The position numbers and the translations under genes were made by a program. The notes beneath the pieces were generated by a model, which saw only the letters and a program-made list of their open reading frames with translations, had not been told where the DNA came from and did no database searches. Below are positions 15,712 through 24,874 of a stretch of 31,907 nucleotides of DNA, one piece after another (the first letter of the stretch is position 1; every line of letters begins with the position of its first letter). This stretch comes from an uncultured Fretibacterium sp. GTDB lineage: Bacteria > Synergistota > Synergistia > Synergistales > Aminobacteriaceae. The DNA lies in NCBI RefSeq assembly GCF_963548695.1, contig NZ_CAUUWA010000025.1:1-31907 (forward strand). Direction: 5' to 3'.

Positions 15712-16670
15712 CTTGCAATAACTCCCCCCAAAACGGTCCCCACGGGAAGGAACGGAACCGCTCCGCCCCTCCCGCCGTCCCTTTCATCGTCCGCCCCGTC
15801 GTCCTCCCATCGGGCCTCCGTCACAATCAGCGGCCCCGAGCCCGTCGCAACGGTCAGAGGCTCCGAGCTCAGGACCGTCCCCGGCACCGCCTCGCAGGAT
15901 GCATCGGCCCCCTCCGGGACGCGGGTCCTCCACACGAAGAGCTTTCGCCCCGCCACAAAGGTGAACGCCCCCGGAAAGGGTGGGGCGACCGCCCGGACCA
16001 GGTCGTGCAGGGCGCGTGCGCTCCCGGTCCATTCCAGCAGGCCGTCCGCCGGCCGCCGTCGCCCGAAGGTCGTCGCCCGCGACTCGTCCTGCTCCACGCC
16101 CTCCGCGCGGCCCGCCAGAATGGCCGGCAGGCTGCGCCGCAGCACCGTGCCCGCGAGGGGGATCAGCTTCAAAAAGACGTCGTGCGCCGTGTCCTCGGGC
16201 CCTATGGGGACGGACGCCTGGTCGACGATCCGCCCGCGGTCCGCCCGCGCGGTCATGTGGTGCAGCGTCACCCCGGTCTCCGTCTCGCCGTTCAGGACGG
16301 CCCAGTTCACGCAGGCCCGGCCCCGGTAGCGGGGCAGCAGCGAACCGTGCATGTTGAAGGCCCCGAGCGGCGCCAGGCGCAGGACCCGCTCCGGGATGAG
16401 GGAGCGGTAGTAGAACGAGAAGATCAGGTCGGGCGCGAGCGCGCGGATACGTTCCTCCTCCGCCCCGTCCAGGAGGTCCGGGGTGAGGACGGCGAGGCCG
16501 CGGTCCCGGGCGAGGTCGGCGACGGAGTCGAACCAGCGCTCCTCCCCGGGGTCGTCCTCATGGGTATAGACCGCGGCGACCTCGACGCCCCCCTCCAGCA
16601 GCGTCCGGAGGCAGACGCAGCCGACGGAGCTGTAGGCGAAGACCACGGCGCGGCGCGGCGCGCTCATCAC
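15708..16670 (-). CDS. arnA: ArnA-type formyltransferase (N-terminal half of ArnA as a separate gene)
   Basis: This 320-residue protein formylates UDP-4-amino-4-deoxy-L-arabinose with 10-formyl-THF. In E. coli this is the N-terminal half of ArnA; here it stands alone. The catalytic triad is visible: N106 and H108 in FNMHGSLLPRYRGRA and D144 in HHMTARADRG. The motif NGETETGVTLH is almost identical to ArnA. The C-terminal ~100 residues form the usual OB-like formyltransferase C domain (FPGAFTFVAGRKLFVWRT). The gene overlaps arnC upstream (16670-16667) and arnD downstream by four bases each. The dehydrogenase half is encoded separately at 19493-20506. Confidence 0.9.
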   Translation of the reverse strand: MMSAPRRAVVFAYSSVGCVCLRTLLEGGVEVAAVYTHEDDPGEERWFDSVADLARDRGLAVLTPDLLDGAEEERIRALAPDLIFSFYYRSLIPERVLRLAPLGAFNMHGSLLPRYRGRACVNWAVLNGETETGVTLHHMTARADRGRIVDQASVPIGPEDTAHDVFLKLIPLAGTVLRRSLPAILAGRAEGVEQDESRATTFGRRRPADGLLEWTGSARALHDLVRAVAPPFPGAFTFVAGRKLFVWRTRVPEGADASCEAVPGTVLSSEPLTVATGSGPLIVTEARWEDDGADDERDGGRGGAVPFLPVGTVLGGVIAR

Positions 16671-17716
16671 TCCGCCTCCCCCTTGCCGTCGTTCCCCTCG
16701 GCGCCGGCCCCGGTGTCCCCGAAGCCGTAGGTCCTGCGGACCGCGTAGCGCGGGCGGCGGCGCACCTCCATGTAGACGCGCCCTACGTACTCCCCCGCGA
16801 TGCCCACACAGAAGATCGTGACGCCCATCAGCAGGAAGTTCAGCGCCAGCAGCGTGAACACCCCCTCGGCCTCGGGCCCTATCCAGAGCCTTCGGGCGAA
16901 CATGTAGACGGCGAAGAGCAGGCTCAGCACGGACAGGAGCATCCCCGTCATGGTGACGGCCTGGAGCGGGACGAGCGAGAACCCCGTCATCAGGTCGAAG
17001 TTCAGACGGATCAGGCGGAACAGGCTGTACTTGGACTTTCCGCGCTCCCGCTCGCTGTGACCCACGTCAATCTCCACGGGGTTGACCGCGAACTTCTGGG
17101 CCAGCGCGGGGATGAAGGTCGTGCTCTCCGCGGCCTCGTTGATGATGTCGACGACGTCCCGCCGGTAGCCTCGCAGCATGCAGCCGTAGTCGTGCAGCGA
17201 CAGCCCCGTTATGCGGTTCGTTACCCGGTTGACGATCCGGGAGGCCGCCTTGCGGAAAAAGCCGTCCCGGCGCTGGACGCGCACCGTCCCCACGACGTCG
17301 TGCCCCTCGTCGATGGCGGCCACGATGCGGGGGATCTCCTCCGGGGGGTTCTGGAGGTCCGCGTCGAGCGTGACGACCGTATCCCCACGGGACGCCTCGA
17401 AGCCCGCCATGATCGCCATGTGCTGCCCGAAGTTGCCATTGAAGTCGATGATGCGGATCACGTCGGGCCTCAGGGCCCGACGGCGCAGCAGGAGGGGCAG
17501 CGACGCGTCCCGGCTGCCGTCGTTGACGAGGATGACCTCGTAGGAGCGCCCCATCCCGTCCAGGACGGGGAGGAGGCGCGCGAAGAGGTCGGGGAGGCTC
17601 TCCTCCTCGTTGTAGACGGGGACGATCACCGAGACGTCCGTCCTTTCGCCGCGCGACACGCGCGGCACATCCGTATTCGGGTCCTCGTTCGATTTCATAT
17701 TCAAGTTCATATTCAT
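16667..17716 (-). CDS. arnC: ArnC-type undecaprenyl-phosphate glycosyltransferase (GT2)
   Basis: ArnC transfers Ara4FN from UDP to undecaprenyl phosphate. The GT2 domain begins VSVIVPVYNEEESLPDL and shows LVNDGSRDAS, NFGQHMAIMAGFEASRG, the DxD-type TLDADLQNPPEEIP and GHSERERGKSKYSL. Two membrane helices lie at the C-terminus (LLSVLSLLFAVYMFARRL and LLALNFLLMGVTIFCVGIAG). The start is unclear: I use the ATG at 17716-17714, giving 349 residues. A TTG at 17740 follows AGAGGT in good spacing, and the frame is open up to a TTG at 17818, just 14 nt from the arnT stop. The first residues from the ATG are an odd MNMNLNM run encoded by near-repeats. Whichever start is used, the catalytic domain is complete. 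Confidence 0.9.
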   Translation of the reverse strand: MNMNLNMKSNEDPNTDVPRVSRGERTDVSVIVPVYNEEESLPDLFARLLPVLDGMGRSYEVILVNDGSRDASLPLLLRRRALRPDVIRIIDFNGNFGQHMAIMAGFEASRGDTVVTLDADLQNPPEEIPRIVAAIDEGHDVVGTVRVQRRDGFFRKAASRIVNRVTNRITGLSLHDYGCMLRGYRRDVVDIINEAAESTTFIPALAQKFAVNPVEIDVGHSERERGKSKYSLFRLIRLNFDLMTGFSLVPLQAVTMTGMLLSVLSLLFAVYMFARRLWIGPEAEGVFTLLALNFLLMGVTIFCVGIAGEYVGRVYMEVRRRPRYAVRRTYGFGDTGAGAEGNDGKGEAE

Positions 17717-17831
17717 GTTCAACAAATCCGTGTTCAAGTCGCGATACCTCTGCAGGTCCCCGAAAAGTGCGCCGGGGGTCGATGGCCGAAAAGAGGGGGC
17801 CGGGGGGAAGGTTGACAAAAATCAATAAGGG

Positions 17832-19496
17832 TCAATAGTTGGAGAAGAGGATGCTGCCCGGGGTCTCGCCCAGGCGCACCGGCTCCCGGCCGAGGTCCGA
17901 CGTCAGTCTCTTCTCGTGCCTCCGCTCCGCCACCAGGAACACCCGGTCCGGCCCGTTCCACAGCTTCCGAAGCCGTCCGGCGTCGAGGAACCATTGGGGG
18001 TCCTCCTCCTGCGCGGCCCCGAACTCCAGCTCGTTCAGGTCCTCCGCGACGACGATGCGGCGGCCCAGATAGAAGGACAGCCCCTGCATCAGCGACCGGT
18101 AGGCGACGACCCGTTCCGTCCCGACGGCCCTCTCCCGGATCAGCTCCGCGACCTCCCGGGGCGAATCCAGCCGCGCCTTCGCCTCGAACCCCCGCGAGAA
18201 GGCGAAGGCGTTGAGCAGCGCCAGGACGCACAGGACCGCGGGCATCGGGGAGAACAGCCTCCGGCGGTGCATCACCAGCGACGCGCCCCAGAAGAGCAGG
18301 AGGGAGGCCGAGGCGGGCAGCGTGTAGACGAACAGCTCTCCCGCCTCGGGCCGGGAGCTCAGAGCCGGATAGAGGATGCCGGCGGCCGCAAGCGGCAGGA
18401 GGAGGGCCCCGTTCAGGACCACGAAGCGGCGGGACATCGACATGGCCCCGGAACGGCCCCGGCTCAGGACCTCGAGCGCCGTCCCGATCAGAATCGCCAG
18501 CGGCGGCATGCAGGGCGCGATGTAGGGGATCAGCTTGGAGTCCGAGAGCGAGAAGAAGAGGAACGGCACCGCGAACCAGACCCCCAGGAAGAGCCCGGAG
18601 GTGCGGGAGAGCAGGCCCCACTTCCCGCGCGCCGCGTGCAGGGCCTCCAGCAGCATCCCCGTCCACGGGACGAGGGCGGCCAGGAGGATGGGGACGAAGA
18701 ACCAGAACGGCTCGTGGCGGCCGTGTACCTTGGTCAGGTACCGCAGCAGATGCTCCCGAATGAAGAAGAAGTCGAAGAAGTCGGGGTTGGTGCGGCAGAC
18801 CGCCCAGAACCACGGCACCGTGAGCGCGAGGTAGAGGACGATTCCCAGCGGGGGAAAGATCCTCGGCAGGTCCCGCCAACGCCGGGAGAAGAGCAGATGC
18901 AGAACGGCGATCCCGCCCGGCAGCACCACGCCGATCAGCCCCTTGGAGAGGGTCGCCAGGGCCATCCCCGCGTAGAAGAGTAACAACCAGGTGCTCCCGC
19001 CGGGCCGTTCCCCGTCCGAGAGCCACATTCCGTAGCCAAACAGCGCCGCCGTGAAGAAGAACGACAGCGTCATGTCGATGATGTTGAGGCGGGACACGCC
19101 GAACCACAGCAGGGTCCCCGCCAGGACCAGGGCGGAGTACCCTCCGGCCCGGGCGCTGCCCGTCATCCGCCGGGCGAGGAAGAACGTCAGGAGGCACCCG
19201 CCCAGCCCGCAGAGCGCCGGGACCAGCCGCGCGGCGAACGCGCCCTGCCCCAGGAGGGAAAAGGCCCCCGCGGTCAGCCAGTAGTGCAGCACGGGCTTCT
19301 CGAAGTACTTGACGTAGTTGAGCCTGGGGGTCACGAAGTCCCCGGACTCGAGCATCTCGCGCGGGATCTCCGAGTAGCGCCCCTCGTCCGGGTCGATCAG
19401 GCCGTAGGAACCCAGGTTCCAGAAGTATACGAACAGCACCAGCAGTGCCATCGGGACCGAAAGGGCCCACAAGCGCCGCCCCTCTGGAGCCGTCAT
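17832..19496 (-). CDS. arnT: ArnT-type aminoarabinose transferase (GT83/PMT-like membrane glycosyltransferase)
   Basis: ArnT moves 4-amino-4-deoxy-L-arabinose from undecaprenyl phosphate to lipid A phosphates on the periplasmic face, lowering negative charge and protecting against cationic peptides. The 554-residue protein has about a dozen membrane segments. The first periplasmic loop carries DPDEGRYSEIPREMLESGDF and VTPRLNYVKYFEKPVLHYW, the strongly conserved ArnT loop. Later come VHGRHEPFWFFVPILLAAL and SLSDSKLIPYIAPCMP, the SxSKLxxYxxP motif. The ATG overlaps the stop of the dehydrogenase gene upstream (ATGA, 19496-19493). The C-terminal ~150 residues form a soluble periplasmic domain. 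The length matches E. coli ArnT. Confidence 0.92.
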   Translation of the reverse strand: MTAPEGRRLWALSVPMALLVLFVYFWNLGSYGLIDPDEGRYSEIPREMLESGDFVTPRLNYVKYFEKPVLHYWLTAGAFSLLGQGAFAARLVPALCGLGGCLLTFFLARRMTGSARAGGYSALVLAGTLLWFGVSRLNIIDMTLSFFFTAALFGYGMWLSDGERPGGSTWLLLFYAGMALATLSKGLIGVVLPGGIAVLHLLFSRRWRDLPRIFPPLGIVLYLALTVPWFWAVCRTNPDFFDFFFIREHLLRYLTKVHGRHEPFWFFVPILLAALVPWTGMLLEALHAARGKWGLLSRTSGLFLGVWFAVPFLFFSLSDSKLIPYIAPCMPPLAILIGTALEVLSRGRSGAMSMSRRFVVLNGALLLPLAAAGILYPALSSRPEAGELFVYTLPASASLLLFWGASLVMHRRRLFSPMPAVLCVLALLNAFAFSRGFEAKARLDSPREVAELIRERAVGTERVVAYRSLMQGLSFYLGRRIVVAEDLNELEFGAAQEEDPQWFLDAGRLRKLWNGPDRVFLVAERRHEKRLTSDLGREPVRLGETPGSILFSNY

Positions 19497-20506
19497 CGTT
19501 CCTCGAAGCCCTCCAGGGTCCTGCGGATGGACTCCTTCAGGGAGACCCTGGGGGTCCAGCCCAGCAGGTTCCGTATCTTGTCCACGCAAGGCACGCGGTT
19601 GCGCATGTCGTCGTACCCGTTGCGGTAGTAGCTCTCCGCCGGGACGGAGACGACCCGGACCCCCTCCGCACGGGCCGCGAAGCGGGGCATCTCCCGCATC
19701 GTATCGAGGATCGTCTCCGCCAGCTCGCGAATAGAGACGTTGTTGGACGGGTTGCCGATGTTGAAGATCTGCCCGTCGGCACGCCCGCCCTCGTTGCGCA
19801 GGATGGCGGCGAGGGCGTCCGTCCCGTCGCCGATCCAGGTGAAGCTGCGGCGCTGTTCCCCTCCGCCGACGAGCGTCACCTCGCCACGGTACAGGATGTC
19901 GTGGACTATTTGCGTGATGGAGCGGGCCCGTCGCGCGCGCGCGTCCTCCAGGGTGTCCAGCCGGGGGCCGACCCAGTTGAACGGGCGGAATATCGTGTAG
20001 CGCAGCCCCCGCTCCTGCCCGTAGGCCGCGATGACGCGGTCGAGCATCTGCTTGCCGCAGCTGTAGATCCAGCGCATCTTGCCGATGGGCCCCACGATCA
20101 GGGGGCTCTCGTCCTCCAGAAGCAGGTTGTCGCTGGACAGCCCGTAGACCTCGGAGGTCGAGGGGAAGACCACGCGCTTACCGTGCTTCACGCAGAGCCG
20201 GACGACCTTGAGGTTCTGCTCGAAGTCCAGCTCGAAGGTCCAGAGCGGGTGGCTGAGGTAGTAGGCGGGCTTCGCCACCCCCGCGAACGGCAGGACGACG
20301 TCGCAGGCCGCCACCTGCTCCTCCAGCCACGCGTCGTCCTCGAAGATGTCGCCCCGGCGGAACGAAAACCGCTCCCGCCCGGAAAAACATTCCAGGTTGC
20401 CCCCCTCTATGTCGAACGCGACGACCTCGTCGTCCGAGGTGTCCAGAATCTTTTCGGTCAGGTGGCTCCCGATGAAGCCGTTCGCCCCCAGCAAAAGTAT
20501 CCGCAT
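19493..20506 (-). CDS. arnA: ArnA-type UDP-glucuronate decarboxylase/dehydrogenase (C-terminal half of ArnA as a separate gene)
   Basis: This 337-residue SDR enzyme oxidatively decarboxylates UDP-glucuronate to UDP-Ara4-ketopentose. It is the C-terminal half of E. coli ArnA encoded alone. The NAD-binding motif is GANGFIG (7-13). The catalytic residues are visible as PSTSEVYG (about 115-122) and YSCGK (Y148, K152). The arginine that distinguishes true decarboxylases from plain epimerases is plausibly in MRNRVPCVDK, aligning with HRKPS of ArnA. AGPRLDT-like FNWVGPRLDTLEDARARRARS is typical of ArnA. TGGAGGTC precedes the ATG at 20506 by 8 nt. It is the first gene of the arn operon. UDP-glucuronate must come from a Ugd elsewhere, and ArnB is not here. 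Confidence 0.9.
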   Translation of the reverse strand: MRILLLGANGFIGSHLTEKILDTSDDEVVAFDIEGGNLECFSGRERFSFRRGDIFEDDAWLEEQVAACDVVLPFAGVAKPAYYLSHPLWTFELDFEQNLKVVRLCVKHGKRVVFPSTSEVYGLSSDNLLLEDESPLIVGPIGKMRWIYSCGKQMLDRVIAAYGQERGLRYTIFRPFNWVGPRLDTLEDARARRARSITQIVHDILYRGEVTLVGGGEQRRSFTWIGDGTDALAAILRNEGGRADGQIFNIGNPSNNVSIRELAETILDTMREMPRFAARAEGVRVVSVPAESYYRNGYDDMRNRVPCVDKIRNLLGWTPRVSLKESIRRTLEGFEER

Positions 20507-20529
20507 TAGCGCTTGACCTCCAAAGCATT

Positions 20530-20545
20530 CGGGCACTTGTGCCCG
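20530..20545. promoter_or_regulatory. Palindrome in the arn operon leader
   Basis: CGGGCAC and GTGCCCG pair perfectly around TT. The site lies between the likely -10 box and the ribosome binding site of the first arn gene, so it could be a leader hairpin or an operator. No PmrA-type CTTAAT box is seen. Confidence 0.4.
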
Positions 20546-20569
20546 TGCGCATTCCGCATTTTACGAGAC

Positions 20570-20575
20570 ATTATA
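20570..20575 (-). promoter_or_regulatory. -10 box candidate for the arn operon
   Basis: A perfect TATAAT on the minus strand lies 64 nt upstream of the first arn start codon and just past the SNF2 gene stop. The -35 region is not well conserved. A further TAAAAT follows downstream. This is the only AT-rich stretch in the 122-nt intergenic gap. Confidence 0.5.
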
Positions 20576-20628
20576 CAGCACGCCATACAGAACGCCGGGT
20601 TCGGCGCCCTCTTTCGCCCCTTCCGTCA

Positions 20629-23600
20629 TCAATGCGCATCCCGAATCAGGGCCAGCATCTCCTCGGCCGACAGCCTGACCGCCGCGTCCGACTCCTCCAG
20701 CAGGCTCTCGGCCAGGTCCCGCTTCCAGGCGTGCAGATCGACGATCCGCTCCTCGACGGTGTTCTTCGTCACGATGCGGTAGACCGTGACCGGCCGTTCC
20801 TGCCCGATGCGGTGCGCCCGGTCCGAGGCCTGCGCCTCCACCGCGGGGTTCCACCACGGGTCCATGTGGACGACGTAGTCCGCCGCCGTCAGGTTCAGAC
20901 CGGTACCCCCCGCCTTGAGGCTGATCAGGAAACAGTCCCCCTCGCCAGCCTGAAACGCCGCGACGCGCCGGCGCCTCTCGTCGGGCGGCGTCGACCCGTC
21001 CAGGTACTGGTAGGGCACCCCCTCCCGCTCCAGGCAGTCCCGCAGAATGGCGAGGTGCCCGACGAACTGGCTGAACACCAGCGCCTTGTGCCCGCCCGAG
21101 CGCAGCTCCGCCAGGATGTCCAGAAACGCCTCCTGCTTGGCCGAGGGCAGACGCAGCTCCGGGTCCACCAGCGAGGCGTTGCAGCAGGCCCGGCGCAGTT
21201 TCATCAGCTCCGCGAATATCTGGAGCCGACGGTCCCCGGCCGCGCCCCCGTCCGCAAACGTGTCCACGGCTGCCCGGCGCAGGGCCTCGTAGAAGGCGAA
21301 CTCCTCCTCCCGCATCTCCACCCTCAGGGTGATCTCCGTCTTGGAGGGCAGCTCCTCCAGGACCTGCTCCTTGGTGCGCCGCAAGATGAAGGGCTGGATC
21401 ATCCTCCTGAGGCGCTGACGGGCCCCACGGTCCCCGTCCCGCTCGATGGGCGCCGCGAAGCGGCGGTTGAAGCTCTCGAACGAGCCCAGGTAGTGCGGGT
21501 TCAGGAACCGGAAGAGGCTCCAGAGCTCGCTCAGGCGGTTCTCCACGGGGGTGCCCGTCGTCGCCACCCGGAAGGCCGCGTTCAGCTTCATCACCGCGCC
21601 GGACCGCTTCGTCCCCATGTTCTTGATCGCCTGCGCCTCGTCCAGGACGACAGTGCTCCACCGCACCTCCGCGAAGCGCTCCACCTCGTTCTGGAGGATG
21701 CCGTAGCTCGTGACGACGAGGTCCATCGGGCCCAGCTCCGCGAGCATCCGCTCCCGGTCGCCGTGGCGCAGCTCCCGGACGTCCAGGGTCGGGGCGAAGC
21801 GCGCGGACTCCGCCAGCCAGTTGGCGCAGACCGACGTGGGGGCGACCACCAGGGCGGGCCCCTCCGCCCCCCGGGCGACCAGCAGGGCCAGCGTCTGGAT
21901 CGTCTTGCCCAGGCCCATGTCGTCCGCCAGGCAGGCGCCGGCGCCCCAGTGAGCCAGGCGCGAGAGCCACGCGAACCCCTCCGCCTGATACTCCCGGAGC
22001 TCCCCCCGGAAGGTCGGAGGCAGGACCGGGACGATGCGCTCCGCCTCCGCGACGCGGTCGAGCAGCGCCCGCCATTCGGGCCCCGCATCGACGCGGCCGG
22101 CCCCCTCGACCAGCTCCGCGGCCAGTCCGGCGGCCAGCGGCGCGACGCGGATCTCCCCCCCCCTCGCGTCGCCGAGCGACCCCAGGGCCTCCAGCCTTCG
22201 GCGGAACTCCCGCGTCAGCGCGAGGAACTCCCCCTCGCCCAGCGGGATGAAGCGCCCGAGCCCGGACCTCATCCGCTCCAGGAGGGTCCTCATGTTCAGC
22301 ACCAGGTCCTCCCGGACGCGGAGCTCCCCCGAGACCCCGAACCAGTCCCCCGCCTCGCGCACGGAGACGTTCAGGCTCCCCTCCGAGACGACGGCGGCCA
22401 CCCTCATGCTCTGGCCCTTGGGCCACTCCACCGTCACGGCGTCCCCCATCTCCCCGAGCTGCACCAGGAACTCCAGGGCCAGCTCGGCGTCCGGAAGTCG
22501 CCACTTCTCGTCCGCCGCCTGCTCCCCCTCCGCCAGGGCGGGGCACCCCTCCCGCAGGAGGCGCAGCCCCTCCCGCTCCTCGTCCAGGTCGCGCTGCGCC
22601 TGCACGCGCCGTCCGTCCTGGGAGCCGAAGAGGTTGGCCCCGCCACGGCCCGGCCGGCACGGGGCACTCCCGGGCCCCAGGGGGCGCACGACGGCGTCAA
22701 CGTCCAGGCCGTCCTGCGCGGGCTGAATCTGGACGCAGAGCCTGCCGTCGGCCTTCACCGTCTGGGCGTCCGTCTCCAGCCCCTCGAGGTCGGAGTGGAT
22801 CGTCACGACGGAGGCCAGGCTGCCCAGGGTCCTCAGCAGCGCGTCCCGGGCCGTCTTGGGGAGCTTCAGCCCGGACCGGCCCACTATTTGCGCCATGCGG
22901 AGGTGACGGTCCTCGAAGCGCGTCACCCGCAGCCGGTTGGGCCCATCCGGGGAGAAGGCGAAGGACATCGGCGCGTCCGGGTCGGGGAAGGGGGAGACGC
23001 TCAGCTCGTACCCCTCCCCGGCGTCCCGCACCGAGAGGCGTGGCTCGTCCTGGAACACCTCGACCCGCTCCCCCGTGCCGGCTCGGACCAGGAGCGGGTG
23101 TCCGGCCAGGGCGAAGACCGCCTGGGGCACGTCCAGGAAGTATTCGGTGCCGTAGAAGTCGCGCGACTCGCGGATCGCCGACGTGACGCGGTGGTCCTGG
23201 TCCGTCAGGCTCAGGACCGTGTCCGCCTTGCGGTAAAGGCGCCTCAGGGCGACGTGCCGGCCCTTGCTCCAGCCCCTCTTCTGGAGCGTCTGCTCCACGG
23301 GCGTCACGGTCAGGGCACAGACCCTGCCCCTGGAGACGTTCCAATCGATCTCCCAGACCAGGCGCCTGTTCGAGCTCGTCCGGGCACGCTCGGGCGAGCC
23401 GCCGATCCCCTGCAGCTCGGAGAGGGAGCGCTCCCATTCGTCCCTCTTCTCGAGAAGCGCTCCCAGCGGATAGGGCAGCCCGGGCCGTTCACCCTTTCCC
23501 CCGTAGATCTCCAGCAGTTCCCGCCTGAAGTAGTCCAGCCCCAGGTCGCCCAGGAGGCCGGCCACCGCCCCCGCGGTCTCGGCCAAGGCGCGGTCGTCCT

Positions 23601-24798
23601 CCACGGGAAGGGTCCAGTGGGAGAAGAGCAGGGCGAAGAACGATATAGGGCTCCAGGCGTGCCCCGGATTCTCGACGTACGGCGTGTCCAGGAGCGAGTT
23701 ATCGTACTCGTCGGTCCCCTCCCTGCCGAGGGACAGGGCCCTCCACAGCAGGGACAGGATCACCTCCATGCCGCCCTCGGACCATTCGTAGGCCTTTTTG
23801 ACATAGGCGGCGACCTTCTTCCGCGCCTCCCCCGCCTTGAAGAGGAGCACCGGATAGAGGATGGACGGCCAGGACACGAAGGCGGCCAAACGCTTGCCCG
23901 TGAGCCCGCGGAGCACCTTCAGGCCGGCCTCGTAGATCGCGATCACCTCCGCCTCGTCGCCGCGCTCGGTGAAGGCGATGAAGGCCCTGAGGGCGTAGGC
24001 ATCGGGGTCCTCCTGACCCGAGAGCGCGGCCTGGGCCTCCTCCGCCCTCCCGTGCATGAACAGGCGCTCGGCGAAGCGGAACCTCATCCTCGGGGGGATC
24101 TCCCTCCCCCGGCAATAGGCGAAGAAGGTGTCCGCCACCCTGCGGTAGACCTCCGGTTCCCCCATCGTATTGCGGAGGAGCCCGAAAAACACGTGCTCGC
24201 CGACCGCGGGCTCCAGCCCCATCAGAAAGTTCGTGTCCAGCGGGTTCGCCACGATGTCCGTCAGGGGGTTGCAGGGGTGGTCCGGCCCGTAGCAATCCCC
24301 CATGCCCCCGTATTTTCGACCTGCGAAGCTTTGATAGCGTTCGACATCGCCCTCGTAGACGGCGTTCCGGTAGGAGCGGTAAAGGCGGGACAGGGAGGGT
24401 ATGTAGAAATGGCCGGCATCCTCGCGGGAAAAGCCCATCGTCTCGTCGATGGCCCGGTCGAAGGCCCGGAACTCCCCGAGGGCCCAGGCCTCCCGGGCGA
24501 GGGGCTCGGCCAGCAGGCGGTCGAGGTACCAGTACACCGTGTTCCGAACCGGAACGGTATCGGTCAGCTCCGCGTCCCGCCACCGCTCCAGGAAGGGGAG
24601 AATGGAGACCTTGGCGCCCCATTGAATCCCCAGGGGCGTGTAAATGGCGGACGCGTTGAGGCACTTCATCAGATTGCTCACGGCAATGGGGACGTAGAGC
24701 ACGGCCAGGAAGCGGCAGAGCTTCCGTTCCAGGTCCGGGAGGGCCCTGTAGGCCGCCAGCAGCCGGGAGCGTTTTTCCTCGTCGAACACGCGCAACAT
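20629..24798 (-). CDS. SNF2-family DEAD/DEAH-box helicase with a very long N-terminal region
   Basis: This 1389-residue protein ends in a complete Swi2/Snf2 ATPase engine of about 470 residues. Motif I DDMGLGKT is near residue 957, motif II LDEAQAIKN near 1052, then GTPVENRLSELWSLFRFLNP, PFILRRTKEQV, the RecA2 motif VFSQFVGHL, GGTGLNLTAAD, and motif VI SDRAHRIGQ near 1325. The N-terminal ~930 residues are a mostly helical repeat-like region (about 1-480), followed by a region with RPLGPGSAPCRPG and QAQRDLDEEREG that recurs in other large bacterial SNF2 proteins. No SWIM zinc finger or nuclease motif is visible. The ATG at 24798 has AAAGG touching it; a GTG at 24789 is better spaced and may be the true start. 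Such proteins remodel protein-nucleic acid complexes; the substrate is unknown. Confidence 0.88.
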   Translation of the reverse strand: MLRVFDEEKRSRLLAAYRALPDLERKLCRFLAVLYVPIAVSNLMKCLNASAIYTPLGIQWGAKVSILPFLERWRDAELTDTVPVRNTVYWYLDRLLAEPLAREAWALGEFRAFDRAIDETMGFSREDAGHFYIPSLSRLYRSYRNAVYEGDVERYQSFAGRKYGGMGDCYGPDHPCNPLTDIVANPLDTNFLMGLEPAVGEHVFFGLLRNTMGEPEVYRRVADTFFAYCRGREIPPRMRFRFAERLFMHGRAEEAQAALSGQEDPDAYALRAFIAFTERGDEAEVIAIYEAGLKVLRGLTGKRLAAFVSWPSILYPVLLFKAGEARKKVAAYVKKAYEWSEGGMEVILSLLWRALSLGREGTDEYDNSLLDTPYVENPGHAWSPISFFALLFSHWTLPVEDDRALAETAGAVAGLLGDLGLDYFRRELLEIYGGKGERPGLPYPLGALLEKRDEWERSLSELQGIGGSPERARTSSNRRLVWEIDWNVSRGRVCALTVTPVEQTLQKRGWSKGRHVALRRLYRKADTVLSLTDQDHRVTSAIRESRDFYGTEYFLDVPQAVFALAGHPLLVRAGTGERVEVFQDEPRLSVRDAGEGYELSVSPFPDPDAPMSFAFSPDGPNRLRVTRFEDRHLRMAQIVGRSGLKLPKTARDALLRTLGSLASVVTIHSDLEGLETDAQTVKADGRLCVQIQPAQDGLDVDAVVRPLGPGSAPCRPGRGGANLFGSQDGRRVQAQRDLDEEREGLRLLREGCPALAEGEQAADEKWRLPDAELALEFLVQLGEMGDAVTVEWPKGQSMRVAAVVSEGSLNVSVREAGDWFGVSGELRVREDLVLNMRTLLERMRSGLGRFIPLGEGEFLALTREFRRRLEALGSLGDARGGEIRVAPLAAGLAAELVEGAGRVDAGPEWRALLDRVAEAERIVPVLPPTFRGELREYQAEGFAWLSRLAHWGAGACLADDMGLGKTIQTLALLVARGAEGPALVVAPTSVCANWLAESARFAPTLDVRELRHGDRERMLAELGPMDLVVTSYGILQNEVERFAEVRWSTVVLDEAQAIKNMGTKRSGAVMKLNAAFRVATTGTPVENRLSELWSLFRFLNPHYLGSFESFNRRFAAPIERDGDRGARQRLRRMIQPFILRRTKEQVLEELPSKTEITLRVEMREEEFAFYEALRRAAVDTFADGGAAGDRRLQIFAELMKLRRACCNASLVDPELRLPSAKQEAFLDILAELRSGGHKALVFSQFVGHLAILRDCLEREGVPYQYLDGSTPPDERRRRVAAFQAGEGDCFLISLKAGGTGLNLTAADYVVHMDPWWNPAVEAQASDRAHRIGQERPVTVYRIVTKNTVEERIVDLHAWKRDLAESLLEESDAAVRLSAEEMLALIRDAH

Positions 24799-24845
24799 CC
24801 TTTGTCTGAAAAGTCTCGCGGCGTTTCCGCCGCCTTCGGTCTTTT

Positions 24846-24874
24846 ATTATAGAGGATAGCGTGCCGGCCGTGAA
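24846..24874 (-). promoter_or_regulatory. Sigma-70-type promoter for the SNF2 gene
   Basis: On the minus strand TTCACG (24874-24869) and TATAAT (24851-24846) are separated by 17 nt. The -35 matches four of six consensus bases and the -10 is perfect. The start codon lies about 48 nt downstream of the -10 box. This is the best promoter in the window. Confidence 0.65.

Noticed and set aside
20539..24852. 1437-residue open frame on the plus strand
   Set aside because: It is antisense to the SNF2 helicase. Its translation is rich in Arg/Gln/Pro/His without domains, typical of the reverse strand of a GC-rich gene.
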